Of a DNA stretch of 64,000 nt, positions 60,349 through 64,000 are shown in pieces (positions within the stretch are counted from its first letter, which is position 1; the number at the start of each line of letters is the position of its first letter). The notes beneath the pieces were generated by a model. It did not search any database, was not told the origin of the DNA, and saw only the letters and a list, made by a program, of their open reading frames with translations. The stretch comes from Archegozetes longisetosus (Eukaryota; Arthropoda; Arachnida; Sarcoptiformes; Trhypochthoniidae), in assembly GCA_018873245.2 (NCBI GenBank), contig JAEMBT020000005.1, positions 7,364,001 to 7,428,000 of the forward strand, given 5' to 3'. The translations under genes were made by a program, and so were the position numbers.

Positions 60349-61909
60349 TTACAATTTCCAGTTAGACTTTCTCTTATCAGGTAAAGTGTCGATTGACTTA
60401 TTGATAGGAATATGTTTATAAAAACACTCCTTACCATATTTGCATTTGGAGCCACTTCTCCAGTAATCGCATTCTTCGTATTCAATCACTTTCTTCCTAT
60501 ACTGAGAGTAAGTCAACGAATTATATTTTTGCATTTGGTCTTGAGTTGGGATGAATCTCAAATGCAACTTGGTATTATCTCGACATTCATTAATTCTGAT
60601 TGACTGCCAGTCCGCGATCATATTAGTGGCCGATTCATGACTATTGAAGTGAATGAAGGCATAGCCGGCTCCTGAGGGCTGATAGAAGTCAACTATAGTT
60701 CCGTAAGCCTTGAAGTAATTCTTCAACACTTTATGATCGAATGATTTCTTTAAGTTTCCGATATAAACACCTCGAAGTTTATGTAGATTAGTTGGAGTTC
60801 TCTTCACTTCAGATAATTTCGAGCTATTGTTCGAACCTTTCGATTGTTCATCAGCTATAGTATTATCTGAATCGTCGCTCAGTTTTTGTGGCTTTTCAAA
60901 AGAGCAAAGCTTCGAAATATTCTCATAATTGGATTCGTTATTAATCCACTCTTCGACTGAAGACATTTGCTGCTGATTTGAGTCAACAGATGATTTGCAA
61001 TTGGTTTCGTCTGAATTTAGAGCAGAGTTTGGTCTACAAATGGCTGTCTTTCCAATCAATTGATTGCCTGAACAAAAATCATTAGCTGTCGGTTTCCAGA
61101 GATTGTAGTTATCGATAGTTTTAAATTGATCCTTTGCTTCGGAGACCACTTGAGAGAAGGATCTCTTTCTAAAAGCAAACAATTCGTTCTCATCATTGCC
61201 GTTAATAATGCAGTTATTACTGTTATTATCGTTGAAACGAAGAGAATTTGTTATGTTATTGCAAATATTGTTCAAAACCGATTCGTTGCCTTTGTCATGA
61301 AGTCTACCACAAATGAATTTGATTATATTTGGCTTCTTGTAGTCATCAAAATTGATGGCTTCAATGCATTCGCCAATTGTTTCATAATTTAAGGCATATA
61401 TAAAACTGGCTTCTTCATTAATTCCTCGATCTCTTAAAGCCTTAAATTTAACAAAATTTAATTCATTTGTTAACTGATCTCTTAGCTCAGGCTTCAATTG
61501 AATGGATTTCTCGAACAACTGAAATGCGTTATCGAATTTGTTTTGATCCAAATAAACAAATGCACCTAAAATGAAATGAAAAACCATGAGAAATAAATGG
61601 CAAACGATTAAAAAGAATGAAAAATCGACTCAAACCTTGTAAATAGCATTCAAAACGATTTTGTGTTAATTGAATGGCAGCCAAGAAGTCATGAAAAGCC
61701 AAGGCAAGCGATTCATCAGTTGATATTTGTTGGTAACAATGAGATCGCATTAAATAATATTTATATAAATTGTTATTGAATGACATTTCGATTGTGTTTG
61801 CATTAAGTGATTGGATAATATAAGTTAAAGAATGGCTCGCTTTTAAGTACTGTTTGTTTTCGATGTCTCGCATTATTTGCTCTTCAAACTCATCAATACT
61901 TGAATTCAT
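60349..61909 (-). CDS. TPR + RRM + CCCH zinc-finger RNA-binding protein
   Basis: Two exons on the minus strand, 61909-61636 and 61565-60349, join in frame to 496 aa. Residues about 1-160 have tetratricopeptide-like helices (FHDFLAAIQLTQNRFECYLQ, KFDNAFQLFEKSIQLKP). A long polar, Asn/Ser-rich linker follows. An RNA-recognition motif occupies about residues 355-435 (GVYIGNLKKSFDHKVLKNYF as RNP2 side, AGYAFIHF as RNP1). Just after it comes a CCCH finger, C-x8-C-x5-C-x3-H (CDYWRSGSKC...C...H), then a short basic tail. TPRs suggest protein partners, the RRM and finger suggest RNA binding. I do not know a named orthologue; ZC3H7-type or TTC31-like proteins share parts of the layout. Confidence 0.85.
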
Positions 61910-62414
61910 TATTATTTATATTTGATTTATTACTAATTAGCTCATAATTAATAACTACTTAATTGATGTATTTGCAAATATAATTGTTTTTATTAATGAG
62001 TCAAATAATAGCGGTGACAAAGTGTTACTTAAAGTCAATCTTAAAGTATGATTGGTTTGAGCTTAACACACAATGGCGGAACCAATTAACCGCTAATCTC
62101 TTTAAAAGCATAACATTCCGAAAATATACCGGATATATCATTCAACAAATGTTTAATTAGTGTACACTTCATCAAATTTTCAAGAAATCTATTTTAAAAG
62201 TCTACAATAGATAAAACATTAAAGTAATGGTTCCGTCACTGGTTTTAAAAATGGTCACATTCAACACAAAAATTTGATGATATAATCAACTTTTTTAGTC
62301 TTTTTACTCAAGTAAAATCAACCGTAATATAAAAACTTAATTTTCAAATATGAAAATAAGTCTATTTTAAGAACAAGAAAATCAAATCAAATTGCAATAA
62401 AACAAAATAAAAAG
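61910..62414. other. Intergenic, nothing recognised
   Basis: AT-rich DNA between two minus-strand genes; no coding features. Confidence 0.4.
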
Positions 62415-64000
62415 TTATTGATATAACAAGTTTTCATCAATTGTCTCGTACGGCAGTTCAGGTAACCTATCAATCATAGACTTAGGCATTGGTGGTAAAA
62501 ATGGTTTAATTCTTCTTCCTTTCATAAGATCTGCAATTTTCTCTGCAATCATAGCAGTGGGAGCGTTTGTATTACCAGAGATCAAAGTTGGTATAATTGA
62601 AGCGTCCACTACGCGAAGGCCTTTAACACCTTTGACTCTTAATTGTGGATCAACGACAGCAGTGGGATCATTTTTAGCACCCATTTTACAAGTTCCGACC
62701 GGATGCCAGATTGTAGTTGTATAGACTCGTATAGCACATCTTAAGTACTGATCGGAATATATGGGTAATGACTCGCATCCCGGAAATTTAGTCTGAAATA
62801 GTTGTGCGTTATATTTCTTAAAGGGTGGCGTATTTCCGACTTTCATCGCTATTTTCACGCCTTCCATCAGTACATCCAAATCGAATTCATCACCAAAAAA
62901 GTTTGGTTCAATTATTGGTGATTCGTATGGATCTTTAGATCTCAATCTGATCCAACCTCTTGACTTTGGTCGAAGAAGTGTTGGGTATATGCTAAAAGTG
63001 TCACGACCTATGTATGGCACGTAGACTTGTTTAAAAAATCTCTTGGTGAGACCTTGTATTTTGAAGAATCTAAATCCAATATCAGATGATAGACTACCTG
63101 ATTTAATATGAACAAAATTATAAAATTTCAAGAAATTAAATAGAGGTAAAAGACTAACAATTCCAACGGGTCAATAGTGAAAGAGAAAAGTTGGCAGAAT
63201 TTGGACACTTAAACTGAAATTGAGTTGAAACTTTTAGTTAAAACTAACGATAAAGTTCAGTGAAGGCTTATGTTGAAGTTATAGAAAGCTTAAACAGTTT
63301 GATCTTAATCTGAATAAAAGTTGAATACCAGGCAACATATGGAATTGTATATCAGGCCAATCGTCGTTTTGATTTGCATATTTAGTTTTAACAAAAGCAA
63401 TTCCTTCCAATATATTACTTGTTAACGTGTTGTTTCTAGTAATGAAGTAGTTGTAAAATCTCCATGGGGCCGCATCTTCGAATATTTCCAATGAAATCGT
63501 GTTATTCAAACTAAAATGAATACCACTCGCAACATGTTCTTGTAAATTATCACCAACTGGTAGATCAGCGATCACTGGTATACCCAAATCAGTCAAATGT
63601 TTGGCGTTTCCAATGCCTATCAATGGAATTTAGTTTTTCATTATGATACTAAAGGCGAACATGTCACGTATACATGCCTGAAAGCATTAAAATTTTGGGC
63701 GAATTAATAGATCCTGCAGATAGTATTATCTCTTTCCTTGCATACACAATATGTCTTCTGAAACCACGGTTAAACTCTACAGCAATCGCTCGATTTTCTT
63801 CATTAAATAATATTCTTGTGACATAAGATTTTAACAAAATGTGTAAATTAGTTCTATTGACGTGTGGCTGCAAATAAGCCTTTGCTATTGAACATCTTTG
63901 ACCATCTCTGATAGTTCTCTGGGGTATCGCAAAACTTGATTGAATCGGACCATTGAAATCTGCAGAAGGATAACCCAAATAGGGTCCGGAATCACGAAAA
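62415..64000 (-). CDS. GMC oxidoreductase (glucose dehydrogenase-like), 5' end beyond window
   Basis: Three exons on the minus strand are visible: 64000-63678 (continues beyond the window), 63616-63329 and 63097-62415. They keep one frame and give about 430 C-terminal residues of a normally about 600-aa flavoprotein. GMC features include [26 protein letters not shown] followed by IG (second GMC signature), [10 protein letters not shown], and the active-site [10 protein letters not shown] with its His. The final FAD-binding loop [12 protein letters not shown] is also present. The first visible intron appears to use a GC donor (CAG|GCATGT). Family members oxidise alcohols or sugars using FAD, with a quinone or O2 as acceptor, often in cuticle or detoxification roles. 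The exact substrate cannot be inferred. The N-terminal FAD fold lies outside the window. Confidence 0.88.

Overview
The window is nuclear DNA of an invertebrate, most probably an arthropod and possibly a mite. The evidence is AT-rich sequence, short GT-AG introns, seven-transmembrane gustatory-type receptors ending in the TYxxxxxQ-like motif, GMC and SDR families, and abundant Tc1/mariner and hAT relics. The species assignment is inference; nothing in the sequence names it. All multi-exon models below were joined by hand at GT-AG sites, and each joined model stays in frame.

Layout. 1-3.1 kb: two decayed DNA transposons, one Tc1/mariner with introns and one hAT with a BED finger. 5.26-5.75 kb: a small secreted RlpA/expansin-like double-psi beta-barrel gene with one intron, a candidate ancient transfer from bacteria. 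5.9-8.2 kb (minus): an SLC41-type Mg2+ transporter in five exons. 9.6-12.0 kb (minus) and 13.6-15.4 kb (plus): very-long-chain acyl-CoA dehydrogenase and trifunctional-protein beta thiolase, divergently arranged. They catalyse the first and last steps of mitochondrial long-chain beta-oxidation.

15.4-31.9 kb: three tandem copies (minus) of a DBH/MOXD1-like copper monooxygenase. Copies 2 and 3 each carry a relic of the 3' end of the thiolase gene on the same side, so the duplicated unit included the end of HADHB. Copy 1 (15.6-20.4 kb) is a pseudogene; copies 2 and 3 are complete (659 aa). A fourth, diverged and complete copy (622 aa) lies on the plus strand at 46.0-49.2 kb.

34-42.7 kb: a galactosyltransferase-like fragment, a dead gustatory receptor copy, a small coiled-coil ORF, and an intact gustatory receptor (41.4-42.6 kb) whose upstream region received a 1.5 kb mariner-type element. 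43-45 kb: elements with inverted repeats. 49.8-52.4 kb: more transposon pieces, including a clean 647 bp hAT derivative with an 8 bp target duplication. 54.0-54.9 kb: an SDR dehydrogenase, followed by its dead paralogue at 56.7-57.7 kb. 58.6-59.7 kb: another gustatory receptor. 60.3-61.9 kb: a TPR + RRM + CCCH-finger protein. 62.4-64.0 kb: the 3' part of a GMC oxidoreductase that runs off the window edge.

Two themes dominate: local gene duplication followed by partial decay and probable gene conversion (monooxygenases, receptors, SDR), and repeated transposon insertion into introns and flanks, which can be dated relative to each duplication because a paralogous empty site is present.
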